Below are positions 23,729 to 35,399 of a stretch of 64,000 nucleotides of DNA, one piece after another (within the stretch, counting starts at the first letter, position 1; the number at the start of each line of letters is the position of its first letter). Made by a program: the position numbers and the translations under genes. Under the pieces are notes generated by a model. It saw only the letters and a program-made list of their open reading frames with translations. It was not told where the DNA came from and did not search any database. The DNA is from Hypomyces perniciosus. Lineage: Eukaryota > Ascomycota > Sordariomycetes > Hypocreales > Hypocreaceae. The stretch covers positions 1 through 64,000 of the forward strand of contig SPDT01000019.1 of assembly GCA_008477525.1 (NCBI GenBank), read 5' to 3'.

Positions 23729-24823
23729 AAGAGGAAGAATAGAATTATAATTATCTTTATATTAATAATATAATTATAGCACCTGCTATAAAATAATAAA
23801 TCGCTAAAATAATAGCTGTAATCTTAAAGCTATTTAAAATTAAATATTTAAAAGAAGTAAAAAAGTTCTTTAATCTATAATTTAAAAGGAATAGGTAAAA
23901 GAAAACTTTGATTAAAGTTAATTTACTATTAAAGTTATCGCTAAATATAAGCTAAAGCTTTTAGCAGCTATAAATTAATTATTTAAAACTCTATAACTAT
24001 TAAAAATATTTTTAAAGAATTAATATAAGTAAAAAAAAGTAATAAAATTTAAAGAGTAGCTAAAAATTATAAAAAATATAAATTATATATTAATAGGTAT
24101 AAGGCCGAATATTATATTTATAATTTAATAACTCTTTAAAGTAAATTCAGGATTAATAACAGTTTACTATTAAGTTAAAACTACTTTAATTAAATATATT
24201 AAAAGTATTATAAAATAACGTATTATAATTAAAGGAAAATATATAGTTTTTAACTTAAAGCTATAAATATATATTAATACTTTATTTACTAATAATCCCT
24301 TTATAACGTTTAGTATAATAGGCTATATTATATTTATTAAAGATAGCCTTATATTCTTGAAATTATATAAGTAAACTATTATAATAATAAACTCTGTTAA
24401 AGCCAAGTTTATTAATCTTATACTAGCAGGATTATTAATATTATAAATAAAGAAACTATTAAAAGAAATAGGTTTCTCTTAAAATAAAATATTAATAATC
24501 TTTATTAATAGCCAGAATACAAACTATATAGTCTTAGATTAATATAATGCAGCGAGAACGAAGTATATTGATATTTAATATAAATAAATTATCGATTAGG
24601 TTAATAAAGGGGACATTAACTTTATTTAAATTAAAATAATAGAAATAGCCGCCGACTACTTAACGAAGCCCCTGCTAAAGGTCGCTTATAGCTGCTTTAT
24701 TAGATAGCTGAACGTCGGATTAGTCTAGAAAATAATGAAAATATTAAGGAAGTATTATAGATTTCCTGAATAGGAAAAGATAGGTAGATAGCTGTCTCGT
24801 TAAGGCATTTAGCTGAGGGGCGG
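23729..24823 (+). pseudogene. Copia D pol relic (RT end and RNase H)
   Basis: The plus strand encodes a decayed copia RNase H: SVKAKF near 24400 (family SSTEAEY), LLILIK...IFINSQN near 24440-24520 (family IYxDNQSA), then ARTKYIDI at about 24555-24580 and AADYLTKPL at 24650-24680 (family AADGLTKPL). A G-rich polypurine stretch (GAGGGGCGG) ends right before a TG that opens a preserved LTR at 24824. Upstream (23750-24300) is weakly RT-like. It may be the same family as copia E. Confidence 0.78.
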
Positions 24824-25393
24824 TGTTGCGGTGTAGGTCACGTGATCACGTGGCTCTAGCCAAACGCCCACAACATCGCGCCCTTGGCCCTTGTTGCTAG
24901 CCTAGTCTTGACATCAAGATACATGTTGTTTTTCCCTCAAGAGGCTCAACAATGAAGAAAGAGCTGATTACGTGACGGGAGGGTCTGGCGGCACAATTTA
25001 CAGGTTCGGCGCTGTAGATCTTGCTGATATAGCTGCTAGGCCCGCTGTTGTTCGAGCTGATCGAGCTGATCGAATAGGCCTATCACGAAGTCGGTCGAAT
25101 CGAAGGAAAGAAAGAACGCCAAACGCGAAGGAAGCAAGGAAACGCGTTATCGAACGCTGAGGAACGAAGGAATAAAGGAAAACGCGTTATTGATCGTCAA
25201 CCAACGCGTTATCCGGCAGGTCTAATCAAGCCGGATTAAAGCTGCCGTTCAGGCCTAATAAAAGGGACGGCTTAGTCGATTATAGATAGGTCTGGTTGCA
25301 GCTTGGTTGGTTGGTTGGTTGCGTTTGGCTGTATCTGGCAGCGGAAGCTGGTTACATGATCGGAATCATGAAAATTGCTACCATATAATATAC
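24824..25393 (+). repeat. Copia D 3' LTR, GC-rich and little affected by RIP (right end approximate)
   Basis: Starts TGTTGCGGTG directly after the copia D polypurine tract. The right end is not fixed; ATATACA near 25393 is a candidate, and normal composition stops there. It contains a 14-bp perfect palindrome with two CACGTG cores (24839-24852), three copies of AACGCGTTAT (25141, 25181, 25203), a tandem GAGCTGATC pair near 25055 and a TTGG tetranucleotide run at 25303-25320. The short open frame at 24972-25160 lies wholly inside the LTR and is not taken as a gene. Confidence 0.7.
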
Positions 25394-27235
25394 AATAGGC
25401 TTAAAGGAGTAAAAAATAGATGATAGGGGAAAGAAAGGAACGAAAAGAGAAGGATATACTTTTATGTATATTATTACTTATAGTAATTTAATTTAAATAT
25501 TAATAGTTAATTATAGCAATTATTTATTTATTTAAAATACTATTGTCTTTATTTAACTTTATATAATTAAAGTTTAAGTTTTATTTTATTAGACTATTTA
25601 AGTATAGTAAATATTTATTTACTTTATTTTCTTTAAAAATATTGTTAAAAGTAAAAAATTTAAGTCTTAACTAATATCTTTTTTAATTTATTATAAATAT
25701 TTTTCTAGATTATTTTAAATATTATTTACTTTTTTTTTATTAGATTTATAAATAAAGTAGTTATTACTATAATATATAGTTTAATTATATAATATATAAT
25801 TTATAGTTTTTAAAATTATATTAATTTTTCTTTTAAGTTTTATTAATAATTAACTTTTTTAAAGCTTTATAGTCCTTTAAAAAGTATTTTAATTTATTAT
25901 AATTATAATAAATAACTTTTACTTTTTTAAAATAATATTTAAATTTATTTAATAAAATCTTTTATTATTAAAGTTAATAATTTATTTAATAAAATCTTTT
26001 ATTATTAAAGTTAATTTATTTTTATTACTATTTACTTTAATTTATATATCTTTCATATTTATAAATTTATTTAAACTACTATTATACTTTTTTTATATCT
26101 AAATAAAGTTTATAAACTAAATTGTTTATATTTATATTTTTTTAATAAATTTAATAATAGCTTTATTTTAATAAAACACTTATAGGCTTTTCTTTTAACC
26201 TTTAACTTAGATTTATTATAAAGGTATTTTATAAAAGTAAAGTTTTTTTATATAACCTTAAAAGTATAAGTTTTAAAGTATATAATATAATTAAAGTATT
26301 TTCCTTTTTAAATTAAATTTATAAATTTACTTTTTATAGTATATTCTTTCTTAATATTATTAAAGATATTCTTTAATCCTTTTTTAACTTAATTAGAACT
26401 AGTAAATATAAATTATATCTATTTATTAACTGTTTTTTTATTATTAAAAAGTCCCTTTATATAGGTTTAAACTACTTTAAAGTATTCCCTTTAAGATATT
26501 TAATAATTAAAAGGACTTTATTAATATTTATATTCAAATTAGTTTAAAAGTAAATAAAGTAATTATATAATTAAGTAAAAAATAGTCAACGTATTTAAAT
26601 AACTATACTTTATGTGATTCTTTTAAGTTATTTAAAGGTTAATTCTTTTTCAAGTTTTATATTAGGTTTAAAATATATATTAATTATATTTAGTTCTATA
26701 AGCCTATAATAGTTATTTACTATTAATAAATTATTTAATTAAGTTAAGTATTTTTAGCAATTAAGTATTATTAATATAATTCTTAATTTATAGAATTAGC
26801 TTTTTTATATTTAAAGGCTTCCTTAATATAAATATATAGTTATTTTATTTTATTAATTTTATTTTTATTTTTACTTTTATTTATATTGTTATCTTTATTA
26901 TTATCCTGCCTTTAATAAAGATGTAAGGTAAAAGGTAAAGTATTAGGATTATTAAAAAAGGATATTATAGCAGATATATTTATAATATTATTTAAGATTT
27001 TTAATAGCTTTTATAGAAAAGTTATTAATATATAATAATCTAGGTTGATTTTTAAAAGATAAATTAAAGTTTATAGGTTTATTATTAATAAAGAGGTTAA
27101 AAATAAATATTAAATATAGTAATATAGTTATAATTCTATAAAATAGGTGGTTTTAGTAAATATAATTATGAATATTTTAGTAAGTATTATTGTAATTACT
27201 GTAATAGCGCGGTAATTAAGTAAATAATTATACTT
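25394..27235 (-). pseudogene. Gypsy F gag relic
   Basis: Very AT-rich. On the minus strand, about 26600-26080 translates to a gypsy-type gag pattern: KVLLIIKYLKGNTLKQF (family: KvxxaxsyLkGxAlxWF), then a spaced series matching the fungal Gag (LKKD*RISLIILRKN, later YKKTLLL). Stops throughout. A 31-bp direct repeat is at about 25948-26010. No pol part is present, so this is a fragment. A candidate LTR follows in the upstream (higher-coordinate) direction. Confidence 0.6.
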
Positions 27236-27770
27236 TTTAATACAGTAAGCGTTTAAATAATTACTTTTAGCGCGGTAATTACTCCCTGATAATTGGTTGG
27301 TATAACCGATATTCTCCCGTATCCCTATAACCTGGTCTTCGATATAGTCAGGTCATGACAACATAGTCACGACCCTGGGTACGTACCACGGAGGAATAAC
27401 GGACCGACCGACCAATAAGGAAAAGGATTACTTAGATCACCTAGTCTAAGGGATTACTTGGCTCACGAATGTAAGCCAAGGTGATCCAACACTACTGTGA
27501 GCTATAAGTGATCCAAGTACAGTCACTATATATCTCCTTTATATATAGGACTAGATAAATTACGACCGTTAGTATAGTTACTTAGACACTTGTTAATAAT
27601 TGCATTTACTAGAACTGCCTGTTCTACAGAATCGTGACTACATTACCCTGCTCAGTATCTATCCTTGACCTCTCTGTCAACATAAACCCATAAACCGCGG
27701 TTTATCCATTAAGAATCAACCCGGATCGTCACCATTATCTCCTTAAGCTAAAAGTCCTTTATCTCTATTA
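27236..27770 (-). repeat. Candidate LTR of gypsy F, moderately preserved
   Basis: A block of near-normal composition between AT-rich relics, in the position expected for the 5' LTR of the minus-strand gag. Read on the minus strand it could begin TGTTGACAGAGAGG near 27692, but another TGTTGGATCACC start is near 27495. No duplicate copy or TSD is available to decide. It contains a 7-bp inverted repeat (CTTGGCT at 27457-27463 with AGCCAAG at 27474-27480) and two copies of TAGCGCGGTAATTA near 27206 and 27269. Confidence 0.4.
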
Positions 27771-28200
27771 TTATTTTATTAGTAGTAATAATAATAGTTG
27801 TCTTTCTTTTCTTCTTTCCTTTCTTTCTCTTTATATGCTTTATACTATATATTCCTATTTTATTTATCTCTTTAACCTCTAAGAACCTTTATAGATCCTA
27901 CTAAATCGAAAGGGTAACTTAAATTAACCGAGGTTAATTTAAGGTCAAATTTGGGTTTATTTTTAGCTAATTAGATAGCTTGCCTAGGGTGGTTTTTGTT
28001 CTGGATAAATAGCCTATATGCGGCACTAGACTTTTATATAATCTCGCTTAACCTACCCTAAACTTGTTCTACTGGAATAAGGCAAGGATTAGTAGAGAAC
28101 TTCCCTCCTATAACACCAGGTCTTGGCACCTTATATTAACGTTTTCGCACGCAATACCACCAATACACTAATAATACACTAAACCTTTACTCGCAATACC
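27771..28200 (+). other. Noncoding leader of the LINE or spacer
   Basis: T/C-rich stretch (27800-27840) followed by moderately preserved sequence up to the first recognisable LINE coding sequence. It probably contains the LINE 5' UTR. No gene is seen. Confidence 0.35.
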
Positions 28201-28229
28201 TTTAGAGCCCGCAAACAGCGGTTCCTTTA

Positions 28230-29770
28230 ACCTAAAAACGTATATACCTCGGAAGCTATAGCAGAAAGTAAAGAATATTATCTTTATAAAGGCAGAAATA
28301 AAACTTTATATTAATACTATTACTGCTAAGCCTAGTATAAAGCTAAAGGAAGGCTAGTATACTGAAACTCTTTTAAGCTTAAAATTTAGTATTAATAGTA
28401 ATTATAGCTTTATAATACCTAGTCCTTTAAATTCTTTACTATTATCCTTTATATAACTAAACGCTAAAATTAATGCTTTTAAAGCCTTAGAAAATATTAA
28501 AGCTAATAGCCAGGCTTTATTTAAAGACTATATAGCTATTTTTTATATAGTCTATAAAGTATTTAATAATATTATAGTTTAGTTTTTAATAAATAAAAGA
28601 TATAATATTACTATTTAAATAATTTAAAGCTTTATTAATTACTATATTAATAATAATATTACTATTAAACTATAACTTAAAGGTACTTAAAACTTTTATA
28701 CTAGTAAACTATATACTAGCCTTTTATTTAATGCATTATATTAAATATATTTTTAAATATATACTTTTATAGCTTTTAAAGTATATTAAACAAAAATCCC
28801 TTTAACTAATATTAAAGAAAACTTATATATTTTTATAAAGGTAGATTTAGGATTAGTAGTATAGTAATATAAAGTATATTATATTTATATCATAATTATA
28901 GGAATTATTAAATAAAGACTTAAAGTAGTCTTTTAAATGTTATTAATAAAAATAAAATAGTTAATAACTTTAATTAATTAAAAGATTAAATAACAGCTCT
29001 TTAATAAAGAGAATAAAATTAATATTTATGTAGGCGCTATAAAAATTAAAGCAGCTTAATAATAATATATATATATATAGTTTTAGGCTACTTAAAGAAA
29101 ATTATAAGCTCCTTTAATAATACAAAAATAGACTATTTTAAAGCTGCTAAATTAAAGGTAAAAATATAAACTAGCTAAAACCTAGTTAATATTTAATTTT
29201 TAAACTAACTATATAAAGATTAATAAAGGAAAATAATACTATTTCTTTTCTTTAAACTATTTAATAAAAGATTTATTGTCTCTAATACTAGCAAGACAGT
29301 AAAACTAATATAAAAAATTAACCTTTTAATATAATATAAAAACTGCTAAGACATTTACCCTTAATAAATATATAAAAGGAAAGCTAAATACTGCTTTTAT
29401 AGCAGCCTAAAATATAAAATATAAGTTTACCTATTAAATATCTAATATATTAACCGCTTAAAACTATATAAAGCTATATATTAAGAGTGCTTAGCTAGAC
29501 TTTTCTATAGTTATAGAAAGCTAATATACCTTTTAAACGCAAAACTATAAAAAGTATAGCAATAAAGGGCAGAGATCTTTAAATAGAATTACCCCTTAGT
29601 CCCTAAAATCCTAAACTTTATTTAAAATGCAATAGCTATTAGCCCCCCTTTATTACTATATATAACTACAGTAAAAAGGCTATGATAGTTTTAAGTAATA
29701 GGAAAAAGGTAATGCTTAAAGACAGTAACCCTTAGTAATCTAAATAAATACTAAAAGATTAAACTTAAAC
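28230..29770 (+). pseudogene. LINE-1 ORF1 relic (gag-like), unrecognised in detail
   Basis: This region precedes the endonuclease and would hold ORF1. Translations are Lys/Ala-rich with many stops. I could not identify a zinc knuckle with confidence. The assignment is by position only. Confidence 0.4.
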
Positions 29771-29779
29771 TATAGAAAT

Positions 29780-32700
29780 AATAAAATTTAAAAGATGTTC
29801 CAGGCTAATATTAGTAAAGCAGAGCTAATATATAATACTGCCTTTACCTTTATAGCCAGAGAGGGCTATAATATTATTATAATATAAAAACTATATACTA
29901 GTATTATTTAAAAAGGCTACTGCTGTATAGCACTATATAGAGAATTTTAAACCTTCTCTTTAATAATAACCTAAATTAACTATAATACTTAACCCTAAGT
30001 CTTTATATATATAAAGAGGAGAGCAGGGATTTTAACTAAACAGCTATTTATTAAAACTATTTAAAACCTACTATAAATCTGCATTAATGAAATTATAACT
30101 ATTAACCTTTATAAAAAATATAATATATATAATATTTTTATAACTTCATTTATATAATTAATTACTAAAAACTATTTAATAGTAAAAGACTTTAATGCAA
30201 TATACTCTTTATAGCAGGCAGCTTATAACTGAAACTAAGGTATATTAATAGCTAACTAGGCCTTTAAAGTTAGCCTCTCTCTCTTTAACCCTTTAAATAC
30301 TTTAATATATATACTTAATAATATAATTAACTTAGTATTTTTAAATATCCTATTAATGGAAGCTATACTAAAAGAAAATTTATTTACTAGCTTTAACTAC
30401 ACTATATTAAATATTATAATCCTAGCCCTAGTTTACTGCCTAATGCCTTTTAAAGGATTAAAGGTTAAAAAAGATAATAATAAAGACTGCTTTTTAGTAT
30501 TAATTAAAAAAAAGACTTAGCTTCTCCCCTTTATTTAACTAATAATAATAACTGTAAACTAAATAACTAAAGCTTTATTATTACTCTTTTATAAATCAGC
30601 TAAAATAATAAGCCGACTATTAAATTATTTAACTCTTTAGCTATAGTAGGGGGCTAAATGCAAAGAGAGCTATTAAGCCTTCTTAGCTATTAAAAGAACT
30701 GCAGCTATACTATTAAATATTTATCTTTATAATGCTAAGAAATCCTTTAAAAGGACAGTAAAGAACGCTAAAAGGGTATACTAGCAAGATATTATTAATA
30801 CTATTAAAGAGAGTAAAGATATCTTTTATATAGTTTACTAAGTAAAGCTATTACTAATCTTTTAACTACTGCTACTATAAATTAATAATTAAGTCTTTAC
30901 CTTTTAAGAAAAAAAGGCTACTGCCTTTTATAATACTATACTTAAAAGATATATAATAGCTAATAATATTAAAGACCTATAGTCCTTAATTAACTAATAA
31001 CAATAGATTAAACTCCCCTTAATAGTCTCACTAAATAAAGCGGCAGTAGCTATAATATATGCAGGAAATATATCTTTAAGTATTAATAATATTATAATAG
31101 ACCTTTTATAGCTTTACTGGCCAATAATTAAAAAGTATATTTACTCCCTTTATAAAACCTGCCTTAAAATTAAGCACTACTTATTAGCTTTTAAGTTAGC
31201 TAAAGTAATAATAATCTTTAAACCAGGGAAAAAAGATTTATTATCCTTAAAAGCCTAAAGGCTAATCTCCCTCTTTTCCTGCTTTAGTAAAAGACTTAAA
31301 CGCTTAATTATATAAAGAATTGTATATACTGCAATTATATAGTAAATATTATATACTAAATAAGCCAGCGCCCTTTTAAAGAGATTTAATATTAATTTAA
31401 TTATAGTATTAGTCTATAAAGTTAAATTAACTGTCTATAATAGTAAAGTAGCTACCTTTCTTATAGTTAATATCTAAAAGGCTTTTAATATAGTCTTTAT
31501 TAATAGATTAATCCTTTAACTATAAGAATAAGGCTAGCTTAATTATATAGCTAAATAGGCCCTTTCTTTTATAATAGATTGCAAAGCCTAAATAAAACTA
31601 TAAGAAATAATAACTTAACTATTCCCTTTAAGCTATAGCCTCTTTTAAAAATAATTAATATCTTTCATCCTTTTCCTGCTATATATGGCTTTAATATATT
31701 ATTTATTTACTGCCCCTGCTTAATTTTAAATAACAGCTATTAAATAATCCCTCTTTAATAAACTGTAAAGGTTTAGCTATATAGATAATATAGTGTTTTT
31801 ATTTATTAATAACTCCTTTAACTAAACAGCAGCCTAAGTTATAGCTATAGTCTAAAAACTTTAATAATAGGGCAGAGATAATATAATATTATTTAATCCT
31901 AAAAAAATGAAAGTAATATATTTCTCGAGATACTGTATATAAAATAACCTATTAATAATATATAACAATATTGAGAAAACAGCGCTAAAGAAAAAGGCAA
32001 TTAAGTAACTAGGCGTCTTCTTTAACTAAAAGCTTAGCTTTAAGATATATATTAAAAAATAGGTTATAAAAGCCTATATAGTAATAAATACGTTATATAA
32101 TATCTCAAACTCTATTTAAAGGGCTGTTTTATACTTTATACGCTAAGCAGTCTATATATATATAAAACCAGTACTCTGCTATAGATTTAAAGTATAGTAT
32201 AAAGGCCTGGATATATATCGAATATAATACCTTTTTAGCTATATAGCTTTAGTATTTAAAATAGCTATAAAGGCTATTTTCCCTATATAAAGGACAACTT
32301 TTATTCTAATTTTATATAGAGAAAGTAAGATCCTTTTAATAATATAACTCTTTAATGCCTAAAAGATTTAATTTACTATTAGACTGCTATTATTAAATAA
32401 CCAATATCCCTTTATCTATAAGACTTAACTAGATTAATATATATATAGATAAGCTATAGCAATGCCTATAATAAAGCTGTAATAGACTATATAATTTACT
32501 AAAAGTTACCTAAAACCTACCCTTTTCTTTAAATTAATTAAAATTCAAAACCTTTATTTAGGCAGTAAAGTTAAAGCTGTTAAAAATTTAATAGCTAGAT
32601 AGCTATAGTAGCCTTTTAAGATATAGTAGTATTTATAAATAGCTTATACTTTATTATAAAAGCTGTTAGCTATAGTTTTTTTATTTAGTAAAATAATAGA

Positions 32701-33460
32701 GAAGTTTTAATAGGGTATAGCCAATTTAGCCTAATAAAAGTATTTAATAGTAAAGCGGTTAAGGCCTTAAAGGGACTTAAAGCTGCTTTAGCTAATAATA
32801 ATAATATAAGGGATATTATTATCTATTTAGATAATACAGCTATAATATACTGTTTAAAGGGTATACCTTTTAAATTTATTATAATAGGTTTTTATTAAAT
32901 TTTAAAGATTAAAGAGTATATATAAAGGAAATATATATATTTAATAGTGCCCTGGCTATTAAGGGATATAGGGCAATAAAGCTGCAGACTAGTTAGCGAA
33001 ATTAGGCTGCAAATAATTAAAGCTATTTAACGCAATATTTATATTTGCTTTCCTTTAATAGGAAGCTAAAGGAAAATTAAAGACTAGCTTTAAAAGCTAA
33101 TAAAAAGAGAATATATTTAATATATATTGCCTATTTAAATTAATAGCTAACTTAAAATACTTTAAAGAATTAATAATTGTATAAAGGGAACTCTATTATT
33201 TATTAGCTGCTAGATTTTAATATAGGGATTTTACGCAGTATTATAAGTGTTTCCAGTATAAAGATATATTAATAACCTATAGCTACAGTAAAAAGAAAGT
33301 ATATAACTATATCTTTTATTATAGGAAAATTAATAAAATATAATAATAAAGACTAGCCCCTTTAATCTATAAACTAACGTTTTATTTATTAAAGTCTAGC
33401 TATAACTATATCCTTTAAATAGCGCAGGCCTTTAACTTTTTTACTAAAATATACCCGCAT
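29780..33460 (+). pseudogene. LINE-1 ORF2 relic: endonuclease, reverse transcriptase, RNase H
   Basis: Endonuclease: starts near 29790 (ANISKAELIYN), retains REGYNIIII, the APE motif DFNAIYSL at 30188-30211 and NLVFLNI near 30330 (family DLVFSN). RT: AKVIIIFKPGKKDL at about 31203-31245 and RLISLFSCFSKRLKRLI near 31260-31300, FNIVFINRL near 31485, and the catalytic box at about 31780 reading YIDN where the family has YADD (second Asp to Asn). RNase H: FNSKAVKALKGLKAAL near 32740-32800, YLDNTAIIYCL at 32825-32860, and a GNKAAD*LAK tail near 32970-33000. Stops throughout; inactive. Confidence 0.85.
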
Positions 33461-33480
33461 TATTAAAAAGCTTAATTAAT

Positions 33481-34068
33481 TTTAATATTAATTTTAATCT
33501 TTTAATTCTTTTTTTTATTTCTCTTTTATCCTTTAAAGGATTTATTTGCAGTTTAATATTAAATTGCCTATAAATTAATAAGGGCTAACCCTTTAGTTAA
33601 AGGTAACTTCAGTTACTTGATATATTATGCGAGACTCGCGCGTCTCTTTAACCCGCTGATAGGAGAGGAGCTAGAAGACTGTGCCCGTTAAGGCGATAAA
33701 ATGCTATATAGGGGAGCTTGTATATTTATTAGTAATACTGTAGTTAAACCTAGCATAGCATATCTTTTTGCCCTACTGGGATTAGTGGCCTTTGCCATAG
33801 GACGTTAATGGGATATCATTATCATCATCATCATCAAGGATTAGTGGACAGGCAGTTATCGGCATCCGTAGATTCCGGACGCCAAGCATTAGGCTATATA
33901 AACAGCAGTGCAGACCCCGAATGTCAACACACTTGTCTAGCACTATCGACAACATTTGTGTTGTTTCTCACATCTACCGTGTCTCTAGAGACACTCTTGC
34001 ACCATCATACTGTATGGTTATATCAAGTCCTCACACCGATCACGCGCCAACTTGATATCTCAGCCGCA
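33481..34068 (+). promoter_or_regulatory. Edge of the gene island and promoter region of the CrtC-like gene
   Basis: Composition changes from TA-rich to normal at about 33600. TATATAAA at 33895-33902 is a good TATA box 167 bp before the chosen start codon. A CATCAT run (33819-33834) and an open frame beginning at 33808 lie upstream; that frame continues in phase into the first exon, but its N-terminal part (poly-His, no homology) is more likely 5' UTR. Nothing else is recognised. Confidence 0.5.
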
Positions 34069-35197
34069 ATGCATTGTCGAGTGGTAGCAACTCAGGCTCT
34101 TCTCAGTGTGGCCTCGGCTTCCTGGGGATTCCATCCCCAAACTGGTGGCATCGCATCTACCGGACTGGTGAGTTTCATCTCCATTACCCCTTGCCAACAG
34201 TCTTTAACAGATTGGTAATTGGCAGTCCAACTACCCGACCCCATACAATTTATCAACAACCCAATCAAATGCCATGGTGTCCTCGTCTAACGGCTCTTTC
34301 TGGATGTCCGCATTTATCCATGGCTCGGATGGGCATGATTACCTAGTCATCTCTCACGTAATAGGCGGGTTCCCCATCTCCCCTATGGAGTCCTCCTTGT
34401 ATAGGGCCTCGATCCTTGATATCACCAACCCGTCATTATATTCCCAATACACCTTTGGCTCCAATATCTCAACTATTTACTCCAGCAGCGGAGTTTTCAA
34501 CGCCACATTTGACAACTATGGCTTCGGCTCCACCAGCGACACGGATGGTATTACTGAGCTCCGCACATACAGTAACGTGCCAGGTACCCAGTTCAACATC
34601 ACCTTCGAGATGTCCTCGCCGGCGATTCTGAATGGTGGTCTGGGTATGTTCCAGATCAGTGGCGGGATTGGACTGCAGTGGTCTATGCCTGCGGGCACAA
34701 CCAAGGGCTGGGTAGGCGTTAACGGCACACAAGTCACCATCGATCCCACACAGTCCTTGACATGGTTCGACAGGCAGTGGGGCGCCGTGCCCACGAACTT
34801 TACCTGGTTTGAAGTCCACCTCCCTGGCCAGGACACCGACGGATCAGACGACAGTATCTTCTCGATTTGGACATGGCAGGACAATGTCAACGGCGCCAAG
34901 TCCTTTGCAACTACTCGAACTGGCGTTGCCGCCCAGCAGCAGGTTGTACCTATTACCTTGGCAGCCTCGAACAGAACCTTCACATCGGCGGCGACTGGAG
35001 TTGTCTATCCCCTGGATTACACAATCAGCGTTGCCGGAGGTCCGGTCCTGCAGCTGTCCAGTATCAGGGATGATCAAGAAATTCACGGTGCGGGCGTGTT
35101 TTTCTGTTCATACACTGGTTTCTTAAATGTCACGGCGACATACCCAGATGGAACGCAAGCTCCCGGGTTCGCCGCTATCGAGAGTATTCAACTTTGA
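34069..35197 (+). CDS. Secreted CrtC/AttH-family (lipocalin-9-like) protein, kievitone-hydratase/Diels-Alderase-like
   Basis: Two exons, 34069-34167 and 34226-35197, give 356 aa. The 58-nt intron starts GTGAGT, has TTTAAC as a branch site and ends TTGGCAG; an acceptor at 34210 would also keep frame and add five residues. The first exon gives a signal-peptide-like start (Arg4, then a hydrophobic stretch to about residue 18). Family marks: HGSDGHDYL at 65-73, LTWFDRQWG at 211-219 and SIWTWQD at 246-252. Nine N-glycosylation sequons fit a secreted protein. Family members include fungal kievitone hydratase, bacterial CrtC hydratases and lipocalin-like Diels-Alderases of secondary metabolism; the substrate cannot be read from sequence. 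An in-frame ATG at 34274 is a poorer start because it removes the signal peptide. Codons and composition are normal; no RIP damage. Confidence 0.82.
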
Positions 35198-35386
35198 GTC
35201 CCACGTGTACATCGAGTCATGAAAGCATCGGAATCAGAATGATTGTAGTGGAGTCATGTGGAGTTGCCATGAATTATTAAAATACTTCGTTTCGTGAGAC
35301 AAGTTACTCCGTACTTAATCTGAGGTAGTGAAGATGTAAAAGTCAGATGTTTATTTAGTGGATTTTTGTATTTGGTGTCATAATAG

Positions 35387-35392
35387 AATAAA
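35387..35392 (+). terminator. Polyadenylation signal of the CrtC-like gene
   Basis: AATAAA lies 190 bp after the stop codon in a T/A-rich 3' flank, the expected position for a fungal 3' UTR. Confidence 0.5.
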
Positions 35393-35399
35393 ACATCTG

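Larger units (their letters stand above)
28200..33480 (+). mobile_element. LINE-1: Tad1/I-type non-LTR retrotransposon relic
   Basis: About 5.3 kb with an ORF1-like part, endonuclease, reverse transcriptase and RNase H in the order of fungal Tad1/I-clade LINEs. All frames are interrupted by RIP-type stops. No LTR flanks it. The 5' and 3' limits are approximate; coding resemblance ends near 33450, and normal composition resumes at about 33600. Confidence 0.85.

Noticed and set aside
24972..25160. 62-aa Arg-rich open frame
   Set aside because: Lies entirely within the copia D LTR and reflects its GC-rich repeats (AACGCGTT, GATCGAGCT).
25948..26010. CRISPR-like or other regular array
   Set aside because: It is only a single 31-bp tandem duplication in AT-rich DNA; there are no further units or spacers.
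28200..33480. Large polyketide or peptide synthetase pseudogene
   Set aside because: Endonuclease, RT and RNase H motifs in order show that it is a LINE.
33808..34218. 136-aa open frame upstream of and running into the CrtC-like first exon
   Set aside because: Its first 87 residues show a His run and no family likeness, and a TATA box lies inside it at 33895. The later in-frame ATG at 34069 gives a signal peptide and a proper exon, so the longer frame is treated as 5' UTR plus exon 1 read into the intron.
34469..35126. Several open frames on both strands overlapping the CrtC-like gene
   Set aside because: They are out-of-frame shadows of a GC-balanced coding sequence with no domain likeness.
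34274..35197. 307-aa single-exon model of the CrtC-like gene
   Set aside because: The frame remains open upstream to 34208 and an upstream exon with a good intron supplies a signal peptide; starting at 34274 gives a mature-like N-terminus without it.
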